Shown piece after piece: positions 33,331-42,094 of a DNA stretch of 43,235 nt. Source of the stretch: Clostridia bacterium (lineage in GTDB: Bacteria; Bacillota; Clostridia; Oscillospirales; CAG-272); contig JAFYOX010000081.1 in the NCBI GenBank assembly GCA_017547755.1, positions 1-43,235 on the forward strand, written 5' to 3'. The notes below the pieces were generated by a model. That model saw only the letters and a program-made list of their open reading frames with translations. It was not told where the DNA came from and did no database searches. Positions within the stretch are counted from its first letter, which is position 1; each line of letters starts with the position of its first letter. The position numbers were made by a program, and so were the translations under genes.

Positions 33331-33560
33331 CGCGGCTTCGCCGCGGAAGGAAGAAAACCGCCGGAAGGCGGTTTTCTGGATTAATGCCACTGCGCGTGGC
33401 AGGCTGCATAATGGAGTTTCACTTCGTGAACCTCCGGGCTCAGGCGCCGCCCCTTTGTGAATACCGGCTGGGAGACCCGCAGGGTCTCCGAAGGCACTGC
33501 GTGCCGGGGTAGGAGTGACGTACTGTCAGAAAAATAACGCTGCTCTCAGCCCTGCAGAGG
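33331..33560 (+). repeat. R1 element, copy d (short, second subtype)
   Basis: It starts with hairpin GCGGC-TTC-GCCGC and the stem GAAAACCGCC/GGCGGTTTTC, then CCACTGCGCGTGG, GGTTCACGAAGTGAAAC-type and GGAGACCC-GCA-GGGTCTCC. After GGCACTGCGTGCC it diverges from the b/c/e/h core into a different tail (GTACTGTCAGAAAAATAACGC...CAGCCC) shared with copy g. It fills the 275 bp between the oxidoreductase and esterase genes. Confidence 0.85.
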
Positions 33561-33594
33561 CAAAATGTGATATATTGTATCAAGAGGATAAAAT

Positions 33595-34458
33595 ATGTTG
33601 AACGTAAAAAGAACCACTCCGTACAACGTACAGGAAGTTTTCCGGAAGTGCGAATACACTTCCAACGGCTACACGCTTCCGTACCGTCTGTACATTCCGA
33701 AGAATTACGACTGCGGCGAACGCTATCCGCTCGTACTCTTCCTGCATGGTGCCGGTGAACGCGGCACCGACAACGAAGCGCAGATCAACGTCGGCATTGC
33801 GAAGGCATTTGAAGACGTGAACAGCCCGATCTACGACGCGATCGTGGTCGCGCCGCAGTGTCCGGTCGGCTCCCAGTGGGTACTGACCCCGTGGGAAAAG
33901 GGCAACTACATCGTTGACAACGTTCCGGAATCGCGCGAACTGGAATGCGTCTGCGGCATCCTCGACGAGTGCCGCGACTTCTACAACATTGACGAAGACC
34001 GCGTCTACGTGACCGGTCTGTCGATGGGCGGCTTCGGCACATGGGATATGCTGGCGCGTCACGGTTCCCGTTTCGCGGCAGGTCTCCCGATCTGCGGCGG
34101 CGGCGACGCATCTCGCGCGAAGTCCCTGAAGCGCATCCCGATCTGGACCTTCCATGGCTCCGACGACGGTGCCGTTCCGGTTGCGGGCACCCGCGCGATG
34201 TTCTCCTCCATCAAGAAGGAAGGCGGCGAAGAGATCGGCTACACCGAATTCGACGGTGCCGGTCACAACGTCTGGGACGCCGTCTACACCGACCGCCAGA
34301 TCATCGACTGGCTCTTCGCTCAGTCCCGCGAAAAACGCCGCAAAAAGGCAGAACTCCGCTCCAAAATCACCAAGGCCGCTGCAGTTGCCGGCGGCGGTGC
34401 GCTCTCTCTCGCTCTCATTATTCTCAACATCAGCAAGAGCAAGAAGAAAAAGAAGTGA
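33595..34458 (+). CDS. alpha/beta-hydrolase (esterase-like) with C-terminal membrane anchor
   Basis: The 287-aa protein has the fold of prolyl-oligopeptidase/esterase-like hydrolases. PLVLFLHGAGERG carries the oxyanion-hole HG, VTGLSMGGFGTW the nucleophile Ser, FHGSDDGAVP the Asp and FDGAGHNVWD the His, so the triad is complete. Relatives act as feruloyl/acetyl esterases or peptidases. There is no signal peptide, but residues ~262-280 form a hydrophobic helix followed by SKSKKKKK, predicting tail-anchoring with the catalytic domain in the cytoplasm. The ATG is preceded by AGAGGAT. It follows R1 copy d and is convergent with the permease gene. Confidence 0.85.
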   Translation: MLNVKRTTPYNVQEVFRKCEYTSNGYTLPYRLYIPKNYDCGERYPLVLFLHGAGERGTDNEAQINVGIAKAFEDVNSPIYDAIVVAPQCPVGSQWVLTPWEKGNYIVDNVPESRELECVCGILDECRDFYNIDEDRVYVTGLSMGGFGTWDMLARHGSRFAAGLPICGGGDASRAKSLKRIPIWTFHGSDDGAVPVAGTRAMFSSIKKEGGEEIGYTEFDGAGHNVWDAVYTDRQIIDWLFAQSREKRRKKAELRSKITKAAAVAGGGALSLALIILNISKSKKKKK

Positions 34459-34483
34459 CGGTTTATCAAATATAGTTTGTTTT

Positions 34484-35190
34484 TCTTGAGGGGAACCTTT
34501 TCAGAGGAAAGGTTCCCCCGCGACTTTCTCCGAAAGTCGCAGAAACTCCCTTCCAAACCTCTTTAGGCTGTTACAGCCGGTTTGTGTATTGCAAATTTGA
34601 GGTTTGGAGGGGGTTTTTATTGGGTTTGTGCGTAGCCATATAGTTCGTCCCAGCTGACAAAATGGGAGCGATCCTGATTCTGAGAAAGGGTATAGACGGA
34701 AGTCAGGGGCCACCGAGACCCTGACTTCCCACGCCGGTTTTTGAAGCGGTGATATTGTGCAATCGATTGAAATCCTTCTACATTTTATCAGCATCCGCAC
34801 TCCTTGGCTGCCGCCGTTCGTGCTTTGTGATAGTGCGAACGATACGTCAGCCTTCCAAACGAACGAAAAGCGCGGACGGCGGTATAGCCAAGCCGCGCGG
34901 ATGCTGACGTATCCGTAGAAGAATTTCTATATTCCGCACGAAATCCCGGTTATCCCATACGGCGTGGGAAATCAGGGTCTCGGCGGCCCCTGATTTCCGT
35001 CTCCACCCTTCCTTAGGCTTTGGATCGCTCCACCCCTGTCGGCTGGGAAATCCTATATGTCAGCGTACAAACCCATAAAAAAATCCCCTCCAACCTCAAA
35101 TCTGCACAGACACATCGATCTGTAACCGTATAAAGAGGTTTGGAAGGGAGTTTGAGGGAAACCTTTCCTCTGAAAAGGTTTCCCTCAAGA
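34484..35190. repeat. ~700-bp composite palindrome: R2-11, R3c (inverted), R3b, R2-12 (inverted)
   Basis: The left arm starts CTTGAGGGGAACCTTTTCAGAGG, continues AACTCCCTTCCAAACCTCTTT, then R3 in minus orientation (34600-34860). The right arm has R3 in plus orientation (34860-35095) and ends with the reverse complement of the same R2 border (CCTTTCCTCTGAAAAGG). Arms are roughly 350 bp. It fills the entire 746-bp space between the convergent esterase and permease genes; no ORF is credible. Confidence 0.85.
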
Positions 35191-35204
35191 ATCAAAACAA
35201 AACT

Positions 35205-36374
35205 TTATTTGATAATAAAACAGAAAGCCAGCAGAAGACCGAAGAAGGCGAAGTTCATCACACTGAAGAGAACGATGTACTTTTTGGCGCAGCCGGGGTT
35301 GTGGGAGAGGTATTCGCGGAAGGTGATGAGGCTGGCGAGGGAAGCAATCAACGTGCCGCAGCCGCCGATGTTCACGCCGTAGAGGAGTTCGGAGTAGTTG
35401 GTGGTGAACTTGGAGAGGAGGACGGCGGAAGGGACGTTGCTGATGAACTGGCAGGAGAGGGCGGAGAAGAGGAGCGTGGACTTGTTGAGGAGCGTTTCCA
35501 TGATCACGCGGACGGCATCCATGCGGGAGACGTTGCCGGAGAAGATGAAGAAGCAGACGAAGGTGCCGAGAAGGGCGTAGTCCACGTCCGCGAGGGACTT
35601 GCGGTCGGCGAAGATCATGACCGCGGGGATCAGGATCAGTCCGATCTGGTAGGGGATCACGCGGAAGACGACGATGATCGCCAGCGCGAACAGCGCGAGG
35701 TAGAGCGAGAGACGTGCCTTCGGCATCACGTGCGTTTCGCCGTCATAGACCAGCGCGGTCTTCGGAACGGCGAAGCAGCAGGCGGTGATGAGCGTTACCG
35801 CGAGAACGAACGGGGGAAGCATCGTCAGCATGAATTCGCCCGTCGGAATGTTGAAGTAGGAGTAGAGATAGAGGTTCTGCGGGTTCCCGAACGGCGTGAC
35901 CATGCCGCCGAGGTTTGCCGCGATATTCTGAAGAATGAACACGTACGCCATGTATTTCTGATTGTTCGTCCGTTCCAGCACGATGAAGCCGAGCGGAAGG
36001 AACGTGATCAGCGCCATGTCGTTGGCTATCAGCATCGAGCCGATGAACGTGATGTAGACCAGCGCGATGACCGAGTTGCGGAGATTGCTCGTCAGGCTGA
36101 TGATCTTTTCCGCCGCCGCGCTGAAGAAGTGGATCCGGCGCAGCGCGCAGATCACCGCGAGCGTGCAGAACAGGCACGTCAGCGTGCGCGGGTCAAAGTA
36201 GGAGATGTATTCCGCGTCCGGCGGGACGATGATGGAGGTGACCGCCGCCGCAAAAAGCGCGATGACGAATACGGTGTTTTTCCGGAGGAATGCGGCGGTG
36301 ACTTCCGCAATTGCATGCAGATTCAGCCGCTGATCGGAGACGGGGCGCGTCCGGCGTCTTGTCGTTCTGTTCAT
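35205..36374 (-). CDS. ArsB/CitT-type (SLC13/DASS-like) anion permease
   Basis: The 389-aa membrane protein has about ten hydrophobic helices in the ion-transporter superfamily pattern with two inverted halves. The first half has LIANDMALITFLPLGF and ANLGGMVTPFGNPQNLYLY; the second has QFISNVPSAVLLSKF and GVNIGGCGTLIASLASLI. Asn/Pro re-entrant hairpins of this kind bind anions or Na+. Relatives carry citrate, dicarboxylates, sulfate, arsenite or Na+/H+. The N-terminal ~30 residues are strongly basic (MNRTTRRRTRPVSDQ). It is short of the usual ~430 aa but both halves are present. It has its own promoter. Substrate cannot be told from sequence. Confidence 0.85.
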   Translation of the reverse strand: MNRTTRRRTRPVSDQRLNLHAIAEVTAAFLRKNTVFVIALFAAAVTSIIVPPDAEYISYFDPRTLTCLFCTLAVICALRRIHFFSAAAEKIISLTSNLRNSVIALVYITFIGSMLIANDMALITFLPLGFIVLERTNNQKYMAYVFILQNIAANLGGMVTPFGNPQNLYLYSYFNIPTGEFMLTMLPPFVLAVTLITACCFAVPKTALVYDGETHVMPKARLSLYLALFALAIIVVFRVIPYQIGLILIPAVMIFADRKSLADVDYALLGTFVCFFIFSGNVSRMDAVRVIMETLLNKSTLLFSALSCQFISNVPSAVLLSKFTTNYSELLYGVNIGGCGTLIASLASLITFREYLSHNPGCAKKYIVLFSVMNFAFFGLLLAFCFIIK

Positions 36375-36436
36375 TCGTGTTTACTGCCTTTCCAATGGTT
36401 GGGGATAGGGTACGCGGAAAGCCGCGCACGATTGCT

Positions 36437-36465
36437 ATTATAGCGCAACCAGGTTGTAAAGTCAA
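36437..36465 (-). promoter_or_regulatory. SigA promoter of the anion permease gene
   Basis: On the minus strand TTGACT and a perfect TATAAT have a 17-bp spacer and extended -10 TG, about 63 bp before the start codon. Confidence 0.85.
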
Positions 36466-36581
36466 TATGAAATATTGGTAAATCACCTAAAATGCACGGG
36501 TGTGACTTGTGCAGGATGCACATGGATTTGGAGCGCCGGAGCGTTCGTTTGGATCATAAGGAGGAAAAATGACCGCAGGAA

Positions 36582-36615
36582 GAAAAAAAGATCAGGATAC
36601 ATAGTATCCTGATCT
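36582..36615 (-). terminator. rho-independent terminator after tRNA(CAT)
   Basis: On the minus strand AGATCAGGATA-CTATG-TATCCTGATCT is followed by seven T; the stem starts 5 nt after the tRNA. The remaining 36466-36581 holds no clear feature apart from an 11-codon frame. Confidence 0.93.
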
Positions 36616-36619
36616 TAAG

Positions 36620-36693
36620 TGGACCATCGGGGACTCGAACCCAGGACCGACCGGTTATGAGCCGGGAGCTCTAACCAACTGAGCTAATGGTCC
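36620..36693 (-). tRNA. tRNA with anticodon CAT (probably tRNA-Ile2, else elongator tRNA-Met)
   Basis: The acceptor stem pairs GGACCAT with ATGGTCC and the discriminator is A. The D arm is AGCTCAGTTGGTTAGAGCT, the anticodon loop CTCATAA, and the T loop TTCGAGT. The sequence GGACC...GGCTCATAACC closely resembles Bacillus tRNA-Ile2, whose C34 is changed to lysidine by TilS to read AUA, more than elongator tRNA-Met, which usually starts GGCGG. CCA is not encoded. Confidence 0.9.
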
Positions 36694-36728
36694 GTTCAGA
36701 AGTATAGTATTCACCATACCATTGTGTT

Positions 36729-36757
36729 ATTATAGCACAAACACAAATTTTTGTCAA
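36729..36757 (-). promoter_or_regulatory. SigA promoter of tRNA(CAT)
   Basis: On the minus strand a perfect TTGACA, a 17-bp spacer and a perfect TATAAT with extended TG lie about 36 bp before the tRNA. Confidence 0.92.
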
Positions 36758-36762
36758 GTGCC

Positions 36763-36833
36763 TGAAAGTTTTTGAAAAGGGGTACGGGGAAAAACTTTTT
36801 GAAAAAAGTTTTTCCCCGCAAAACTCCATTTTC
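36763..36833. repeat. R2 palindromic repeat, copy 13
   Basis: Border TGAAAGTTTTTGAAAAGGGG then ACGGGGAAAAACTTTTT / AAAAAGTTTTTCCCCGC, directly after the stop codon of the leftward RACo-like gene, where it can act as its terminator. Confidence 0.85.
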
Positions 36834-38732
36834 TTAAAACATCATTCCGCCGACGAAGGCATCCGTGAAGCCCTTGTCGGACGAGAGTTCCGTGTAGCGT
36901 GCGTTTTCCATGATGATGCGGAGGTTTTCGCGCACCTTTTCGTCGAACAGGTACGCCGCCGCACCGGCGAGGGAGGTGTTGCCCGCCGCCTGTACGATAC
37001 CGCGCCGGACGCACGATTTCGGGAGGATCCCGATCTCTGCCGCCGAATTGACGTCGATGCCGCCGCCGAACGAACCCGCGAGATATACCGCGTCAAGGTC
37101 GTCCGCCGTGATGCCCGCCGTACGCAGGAGAACTTCGATCCCCGCGGAGATCGCCGCTTTCGCCGTCTGGACGGCGCGGATGTCACGGCCCGTCAGCTTT
37201 ACGTTTTCCGTGAAATAGATGCAGTCGTCGTCTTCGTCCGCGCAGTTTACGAGGGCTTCGAACAGGTCTTCGTCGTATTCGCGCGCTTCTGCATCGTCGA
37301 ACATATCCGCATAATCCTGCAGTTCCTCGAAATCCGTGCAGATCGAGCCGGTCGGCGCGATCAGACCCGCACACACCGCCGCCGCCGCCGCATCGATGAT
37401 GCCGCTGCCGCAGATGCCGACGGCTTCGCCGTTTCCGACAACGCTGACGTCGAATCCGCCGTTTTCCGCGTTCGCGCGGACTTTGCAGACCGCGCCGGGC
37501 GTTGCGCTCATGCCCATTTCGATTTCCGCACCTTCCAGAGCCGGACCTGCCGCCGTTGCCGCGAAGTAGTATTTTCCGTCCGCGATCACGCACAGCTCGC
37601 CGTTGGTGCCGAGGTCAAGGAACAGGGCGTTTCTGTCTTTGATTTCCGGATGTTTTTCGAGGATGTATGCCAGTCCTGCGGTGATATCCCCGCCGACATA
37701 GGACGCCGCGAGCGGTGCGAGGCAGACCAGACCGTCCGCGTTCATGAAGGTATCCGCGCCGCAGAGCGGATCGTGCGCGCGCATTTCCCAGCCGAATTTT
37801 GTCTGCATAAAGAAGGGAGAAACTGCAATCGGTGCGGTGTCAAGACCCGCGTACAGGTGTTCCATGACGGAATTTCCGGCGATCGAGGTGAAGAGGATGT
37901 CGTTTTTGTCAATGCCCGCACGGCGGCAGAGCGCATCCGCGTGTTCCGCAATGGCGGTGCGGATGGAGTTTTTCAGGATCTCCGCGTCACCCGATGCCGC
38001 GTGGGACATCCGGGAGATGACATCGCCGCCGAAGCTGCGCTGAGGATTGCCGAACACGTCGCCGGCGAGTTCCGCGCCGGTTTGCAGATCACGCAGGGAG
38101 AGGGCAACGGTCGTCGTACCGATATCGGCGGCGAGGAATGCGTACGGACGCATTTCCGTGACCGCGTCGATCACGCGCTTGCCGCAGACGAGGGCGGTGA
38201 AGTCCGTTTTTCCCTGAGCAAGTGCCGCGGAAACGCGGCAGACGGCGGAGAAGGGGATGTCCGCGTCGGAAATACCGAGTGCGGAGCGGAGATTTTCGAG
38301 GGTATCGATGGGATTTTCAAGGGTCGGCAGGGTCAGCGTGACGGCTTTTGCGGTCACGACGGGAGAGACTGCCGCGACGGTTTCGCTGAACACCGCGCCG
38401 GTGAGTTCGTCCGAACCGGGGAGATAGACGTCCGTAATGCCGTCCGCGGGACAGAGGCAGAGATAGCGGAGCACGGCATCCGCGCGTTTGTCCGCGGGAA
38501 CGCCGCAGCGGTCCAGGCAGGCGTCACGGTCGATGCCGGCGAGGAACGCGGTTTCGGCGGGAGTGGGCGTACTGTCTCCGAGGACGGCGCAGATGCATTT
38601 GCCGCATTTGCCGTGACCGCCGCAGGGGGTATGCGGGGTTACGCCGGGGACGGCGGAGACGAGGTCAAAGAGGGTACGGGTGTTTTCTCCTGTGGAGAGA
38701 GGGTAGGTTTTCTGCGAAGCGTGAAGGAACAT
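36834..38732 (-). CDS. RACo-like ATP-dependent reductive activator ([2Fe-2S] ferredoxin + ASKHA, DUF4445)
   Basis: The 632-aa protein fits the reductive activators of corrinoid enzymes. The N-terminal ~105 residues form a ferredoxin domain: CGGHGKCGKCICAVLG, then YLCLCPADGI, giving the four Cys ligands of a [2Fe-2S] cluster. A middle domain leads into the actin/Hsp70-like ATPase: FLAADIGTTTVALSLRDL (phosphate 1), NPQRSFGGDVISRM, FLDLGTNGELCVIADG (phosphate 2) and YLAGSFGGGID. Such proteins use ATP hydrolysis to push an electron onto Co(II) of a methyltransferase or corrinoid protein. No corrinoid protein or methyltransferase is nearby. GGAGG lies 7 nt before the ATG; R1 copy e begins 24 bp upstream. 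Confidence 0.9.
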   Translation of the reverse strand: MFLHASQKTYPLSTGENTRTLFDLVSAVPGVTPHTPCGGHGKCGKCICAVLGDSTPTPAETAFLAGIDRDACLDRCGVPADKRADAVLRYLCLCPADGITDVYLPGSDELTGAVFSETVAAVSPVVTAKAVTLTLPTLENPIDTLENLRSALGISDADIPFSAVCRVSAALAQGKTDFTALVCGKRVIDAVTEMRPYAFLAADIGTTTVALSLRDLQTGAELAGDVFGNPQRSFGGDVISRMSHAASGDAEILKNSIRTAIAEHADALCRRAGIDKNDILFTSIAGNSVMEHLYAGLDTAPIAVSPFFMQTKFGWEMRAHDPLCGADTFMNADGLVCLAPLAASYVGGDITAGLAYILEKHPEIKDRNALFLDLGTNGELCVIADGKYYFAATAAGPALEGAEIEMGMSATPGAVCKVRANAENGGFDVSVVGNGEAVGICGSGIIDAAAAAVCAGLIAPTGSICTDFEELQDYADMFDDAEAREYDEDLFEALVNCADEDDDCIYFTENVKLTGRDIRAVQTAKAAISAGIEVLLRTAGITADDLDAVYLAGSFGGGIDVNSAAEIGILPKSCVRRGIVQAAGNTSLAGAAAYLFDEKVRENLRIIMENARYTELSSDKGFTDAFVGGMMF

Positions 38733-38756
38733 GGTGAGACCTCCGTTAATAGAAAA

Positions 38757-39372
38757 GCACCCTTCGGGTGCAAGGTGGAAAAACTCCCTGCGGTCGTTTT
38801 TCTTGAATAATGCGCCTGCGCGGCGCAGGCTGCATAATGGAGTTTCACTTCGTGAACCTCCGGGCTCAGGCGCCGCCCCTTTATGAATACCGGCTGGGAG
38901 ACCCTGTGGGTCTCCGGAAGCCCTTCGGGCGGGTTGTTTATTTCAGTTATGGGGTAGAGAATACGAACGGGACGGATGTGCCGTCCGTATGGGAAGTTGA
39001 TTCTGGCTGACCGCCGGGGGTTAAGGGTGGCGTTTGCCGCTTTATCTGAAGGTGAATCTGAAGGAGAATCTGAAGATACCCTTCACCGCTGTTTCTACTG
39101 AACGTGCGATTTGGACAGCTCTGCACCCAACCTTGTCACTTCCGAACGGTCTGCCGCATGAAAACCGCTGTCTGTCCGAGGCTCAAAGGCCGAGTCTCCC
39201 GAACATCGGGGTATCCAAAGGGGTGTCCCCTTTGGTCGGGATGATTCACAAGAGGGCATCGACATGCCCTCTTGTGCGCCGTCCGCGCAGGACAAAGAAA
39301 AAATTTGCAGATACAAAATTTAATAAGTGCGCCGTCCGCTTGCGGACATCTGCCGCTGTCCGCGCAGGACAG
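38757..39372 (+). repeat. R1 element, copy e (complete, with a doubled right end)
   Basis: It opens with GCACCC-TTC-GGGTGC, then the stem pair GAAAAACTCCC...GGTCGTTTTTC (mismatched here), CGCCTGCGCGGCG, GGAGACCC-TGT-GGGTCTCC, AGCCCTTCGGGC and the conserved core. GAATCTGAAG is duplicated (39053-39078). The right part shows CTCAAAGGCCGAG, CCAAAGGGGTGTCCCCTTTGG and CAAGAGGGC...GCCCTCTTG. After GCGCCGTCCGCGCAGGAC a further GTGCGCCGTCCGCTTGCGGAC...CGCGCAGGAC segment ends 4 bp from the metA stop codon. Confidence 0.88.
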
Positions 39373-39376
39373 AGAA

Positions 39377-40303
39377 TCAGTCGATCGATTCGATTTCGTC
39401 AAGATTATACGGCGTTCCCTGATAAACGAAATAGTTCAGCCAGTTGGAGAACAGCAGATGCGCATGACCGCGCCATACATTCGGCGGGATGTTCTTCGGA
39501 TCGTCGCCCGGGAAGTAGTGCTTCGGGATCTCGATGTCCAGCCCGCGGTTCACGTCACGGAAATATTCGGCGGCGAGCGTCGTGTTGTCGTACTCGCTGT
39601 GACCGGTGACGTAGAAGAGACGGCGCTTGCGGGATGCAATGATGTATACGCCCGCTTCGTCGGATTCCGCGAGGATCTCCAGCTTCGGGCAGGCGTCAAT
39701 GTCTTCGCGGCGGACTTCCGTGTGACGGGAGTGCGGTGCCTTGAACGTTTCGTCGAAGCCGCGGAGAAGCGGATGGTTGGGTTCAAGATTCTTGTGTTCG
39801 AATACGCCGAACATTTTTGCGGAAAGCGGATACTTCGGGATACCGTAGTGGAAATTCAGCGCTGCCTGTGCCGCCCAGCAGATGTGGAGCGTGGAGTAGA
39901 CGTTGGTTTTCGACCAGCGCATGATGTCACAGAGCTCGTCCCAGTAGTCGACGTCGCGGAACTCCAGGTTTTCCACCGGTGCGCCGGTGATGATGAGACC
40001 GTCAAACTTTTCGTTGCGGACTTCTTCGTAGGTACGGTAGAAGGTTTCCATATGCTTCGGGCTGACGTTCGCGGAAACGTGGGACGCCACGCGGAGCAGG
40101 GTCAGCTCGATCTGGAGGGGAGAATTGGAGAGCAGACGGATGATCTGGTTTTCGGTGGTGATCTTCGTCGGCATGAGGTTGAGGATGGCGATACGGAGAG
40201 GACGGATGTCCTGCGCGGTGGCGCGGAGCTCGTCCATGACGAAGATATTTTCGGACTGGAGGACTTCCGCTGCGGGAAGACCGGAGGGGATCTTGATCGG
40301 CAT
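39377..40303 (-). CDS. metA: homoserine O-acetyltransferase (MetA family)
   Basis: The 308-aa enzyme makes O-acyl-L-homoserine, the first committed step to methionine. The family length is right. The acyl-enzyme Cys is in [11 protein letters not shown] (about residue 142), with catalytic His and Glu in VTGHSEYD (about 235-242). The specificity motif reads [11 protein letters not shown]; Glu at the position of E. coli Gly111 is reported for acetyl-CoA users, so acetyl transfer is expected. ATG at 40303 is chosen by family fit; AAGGAG is 13 nt upstream, rather far. It is flanked on both sides by R1. No SAM riboswitch or S-box is seen upstream. Confidence 0.95.
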   Translation of the reverse strand: MPIKIPSGLPAAEVLQSENIFVMDELRATAQDIRPLRIAILNLMPTKITTENQIIRLLSNSPLQIELTLLRVASHVSANVSPKHMETFYRTYEEVRNEKFDGLIITGAPVENLEFRDVDYWDELCDIMRWSKTNVYSTLHICWAAQAALNFHYGIPKYPLSAKMFGVFEHKNLEPNHPLLRGFDETFKAPHSRHTEVRREDIDACPKLEILAESDEAGVYIIASRKRRLFYVTGHSEYDNTTLAAEYFRDVNRGLDIEIPKHYFPGDDPKNIPPNVWRGHAHLLFSNWLNYFVYQGTPYNLDEIESID

Positions 40304-40355
40304 AGATGTTTTTGTACTCCTTACAGAAGTTTTGAATACCAAATTATTTATTTGT

Positions 40356-40628
40356 GTCCGACCTGCGGTCGGGAAGGATGAAAAATGACCGTTGGTCATT
40401 TTTCTTGGATTAATGTCCTGCGCGGCGCAGGCTGCATAATGGAGTTTCACTTCGTGAACCTCCGGTCTCCGGCGCGAGACCTCTTATGAATCACCCGCGC
40501 TGGGAGACCCTGTGGGTCTCCGGAAGCCCTTCGGGCGGGTTGTTTATTTCAGTTTTGGGGTAGAGAATACGAACGGGACGGATGTGCCGTCCGTATGGGA
40601 AGTTGATTCTGGCTGACCGCCGGGGACT
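40356..40628 (+). repeat. R1 element, copy f (left half only)
   Basis: It starts GTCCGACC-TGC-GGTCGGGA, then AAAAATGACC-GTT-GGTCATTTTT, CCTGCGCGG, GGTCTCCGGCGCGAGACC, GGAGACCC-TGT-GGGTCTCC and the core up to CTGGCTGACCGCCGGGG. There it breaks off and R5-type sequence follows. It starts 53 bp upstream of the metA start codon. Confidence 0.88.
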
Positions 40629-40662
40629 GATTTTTTCGTTCTGTCCGCTGACGGAAAATTAT

Positions 40663-40697
40663 AGATAGTTATTCACTATTCACTCTTAGCTATTAGC
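40663..40697. repeat. R5 right arm, copy b
   Basis: AGTTATTCACTATTCACTCT plus TAGCTATTAGC matches the right arm of the inverted repeat at 22452-22482. It lies 5 bp after the rnz stop codon (downstream side). Confidence 0.7.
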
Positions 40698-40702
40698 TTT
40701 TT

Positions 40703-41599
40703 TTATTCTTCGTCTTCGAAGCGGATGGTTTTTGTCTGGGCGTCGCGGGAGACGACGGTATTCGGGAAGACGGAGGTCGCTTCGTTTGCGAATTCGTCGG
40801 GATCGGTGAGTGCGGGGCTGTAGTGGGTAAGCCAGAGTTCGGAGCATTCCGCTTCGCGGGCAAGTTTTGCCGCGTCGGCCATGGTCATATGGCTCGATTC
40901 TCTGGCGCGGTCGTTTTTCGCGCGTTCGAACATACCTTCGCAGATGAAGAGATCCGCTTCCGCCGCCATCATGCCGATGATGCCGACCGGGCGGGTATCC
41001 GTCGTATAGGTGACATGGATACCGCGGCGCGCTTCGCCGAGGACCATATCGGGGGTATAGCCGTCCACGGATTCGCCCTTCTGGAGCTTCGACCAGAGCT
41101 TGATCGGAACGCCGTTTGCTTCGGCCTTGGCGCGGTCGAACTTGCCGCCGCGTGCGATGCGGATATCATAGCCGAGGCAGGGGCAGGAATGGCGCACTTC
41201 GAAGGAAGTGATGCCGAAACCGTGGCGGTTGAGAGTGGAGAAATCGCCGAGTTCGACGGTATTGACGCGGAAGGGAAGATCGGGCGCGATGATGGTGAGC
41301 GCCTTGACGATCTCGCCGATGCCGCGCGGGCCTGCGATGGTGAGGGGTTCGGTATGACCTTCGTTGCCCATGGAAAGAAGGAGACCGGGGAGACCGCTGA
41401 TATGATCGGCATGGAAATGCGTAATCAAGATGGTACCGATTTTTCCGAGGGAGAAACCGGCATTTTTGACGGCGAGCTGAGTACCTTCGCCGCAGTCGAT
41501 AAGGAGACCGACGCCGTTGTAGCGCATATAGCAGCAGCAAAGGAACCGGTCGAGGCGCGGGACGGAGCCGCCCGTGCCGGGGAGAGAAACGTCTAACAT
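40703..41599 (-). CDS. rnz: ribonuclease Z
   Basis: The 298-aa metallo-beta-lactamase-fold nuclease removes the 3' trailer of precursor tRNAs, matching the CCA-less tRNA genes in this window. It begins MLDVSLPGTGGSVPRLDRFL, has LLIDCGEGTQLAVKNAGF and the His motif LITHFHADHISGLPGLL for the two Zn ions. SSHMTMADAAKLAREA and LWLTHYSP supply the later conserved His residues. GAGGT lies 8 nt before the ATG; an upstream in-frame extension runs through R1 copy g and is rejected. R1 copy g begins 20 bp upstream of the start codon. Confidence 0.95.
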   Translation of the reverse strand: MLDVSLPGTGGSVPRLDRFLCCCYMRYNGVGLLIDCGEGTQLAVKNAGFSLGKIGTILITHFHADHISGLPGLLLSMGNEGHTEPLTIAGPRGIGEIVKALTIIAPDLPFRVNTVELGDFSTLNRHGFGITSFEVRHSCPCLGYDIRIARGGKFDRAKAEANGVPIKLWSKLQKGESVDGYTPDMVLGEARRGIHVTYTTDTRPVGIIGMMAAEADLFICEGMFERAKNDRARESSHMTMADAAKLAREAECSELWLTHYSPALTDPDEFANEATSVFPNTVVSRDAQTKTIRFEDEE

Positions 41600-41618
41600 T
41601 TTATGTACCTCAAAATTT

Positions 41619-42024
41619 GGAAGGAAGAAAAACGCCTGAAGGCGTTTTTCAATTTTATGCCACTGCGCGTGGCGGGCTGCATAATGGAGTTTCACTTCGT
41701 GAACCTCCGGGCTCAGGCGCCGCCCCCTTATGAATACCGGCTGGGAGACCCGTTGGGTCTCCGGGGGCACTGCGTGCCGAAAATTGGACTGACGTACTGT
41801 CAACAAAATAACGCTATTTTCAGCCCCCGCGGTCAGCAATAATAAAAAACGTACGATTTCAGCCGTACAAAATGTCTGTACGGGGTATCCAGAGGGGTGT
41901 CCCCTCTGGTCGGGGAGATTCACAAGAGGGCGACGACTCGTCCTCTTGTGCGCCCGCCGCGCAGGCGATTAATTGAAAATCGACCCGAAGGGTCGTTTTT
42001 CCACCATCCCGACGCAGTCGGGCA
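41619..42024 (+). repeat. R1 element, copy g (second subtype, both ends present)
   Basis: The left end has AAAAACGCC-TGAA-GGCGTTTTT, CCACTGCGCGTGG, GGAGACCC-GTT-GGGTCTCC and GGCACTGCGTGCC, then the shorter subtype-2 core GACGTACTGTCAACAAAATAACGC. The right end has CCAGAGGGGTGTCCCCTCTGG (one A:T pair changed to G:C against other copies), CAAGAGGGCGACGACTCGTCCTCTTG as a variant hairpin, and the final CCCGAC-GCA-GTCGGG. About 400 bp in total. Confidence 0.88.
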
Positions 42025-42094
42025 TTAAAAACAATTTATATTATACTATATTTTGTCAGCATAGAAAAGGGGTATTTCCAAAATAATTTTGCAA

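Noticed and set aside
36569-36604. 11-codon frame with a perfect AAGGAGG site before the tRNA(CAT) terminator
   Set aside because: Its end runs into the terminator stem and no downstream gene would make it a leader peptide; too short to support as a gene.
40703-41923. N-terminal extension of RNase Z through R1 copy g
   Set aside because: The family start MLDVSLPGTG has its own ribosome site at 41599; the extension is translated repeat DNA.
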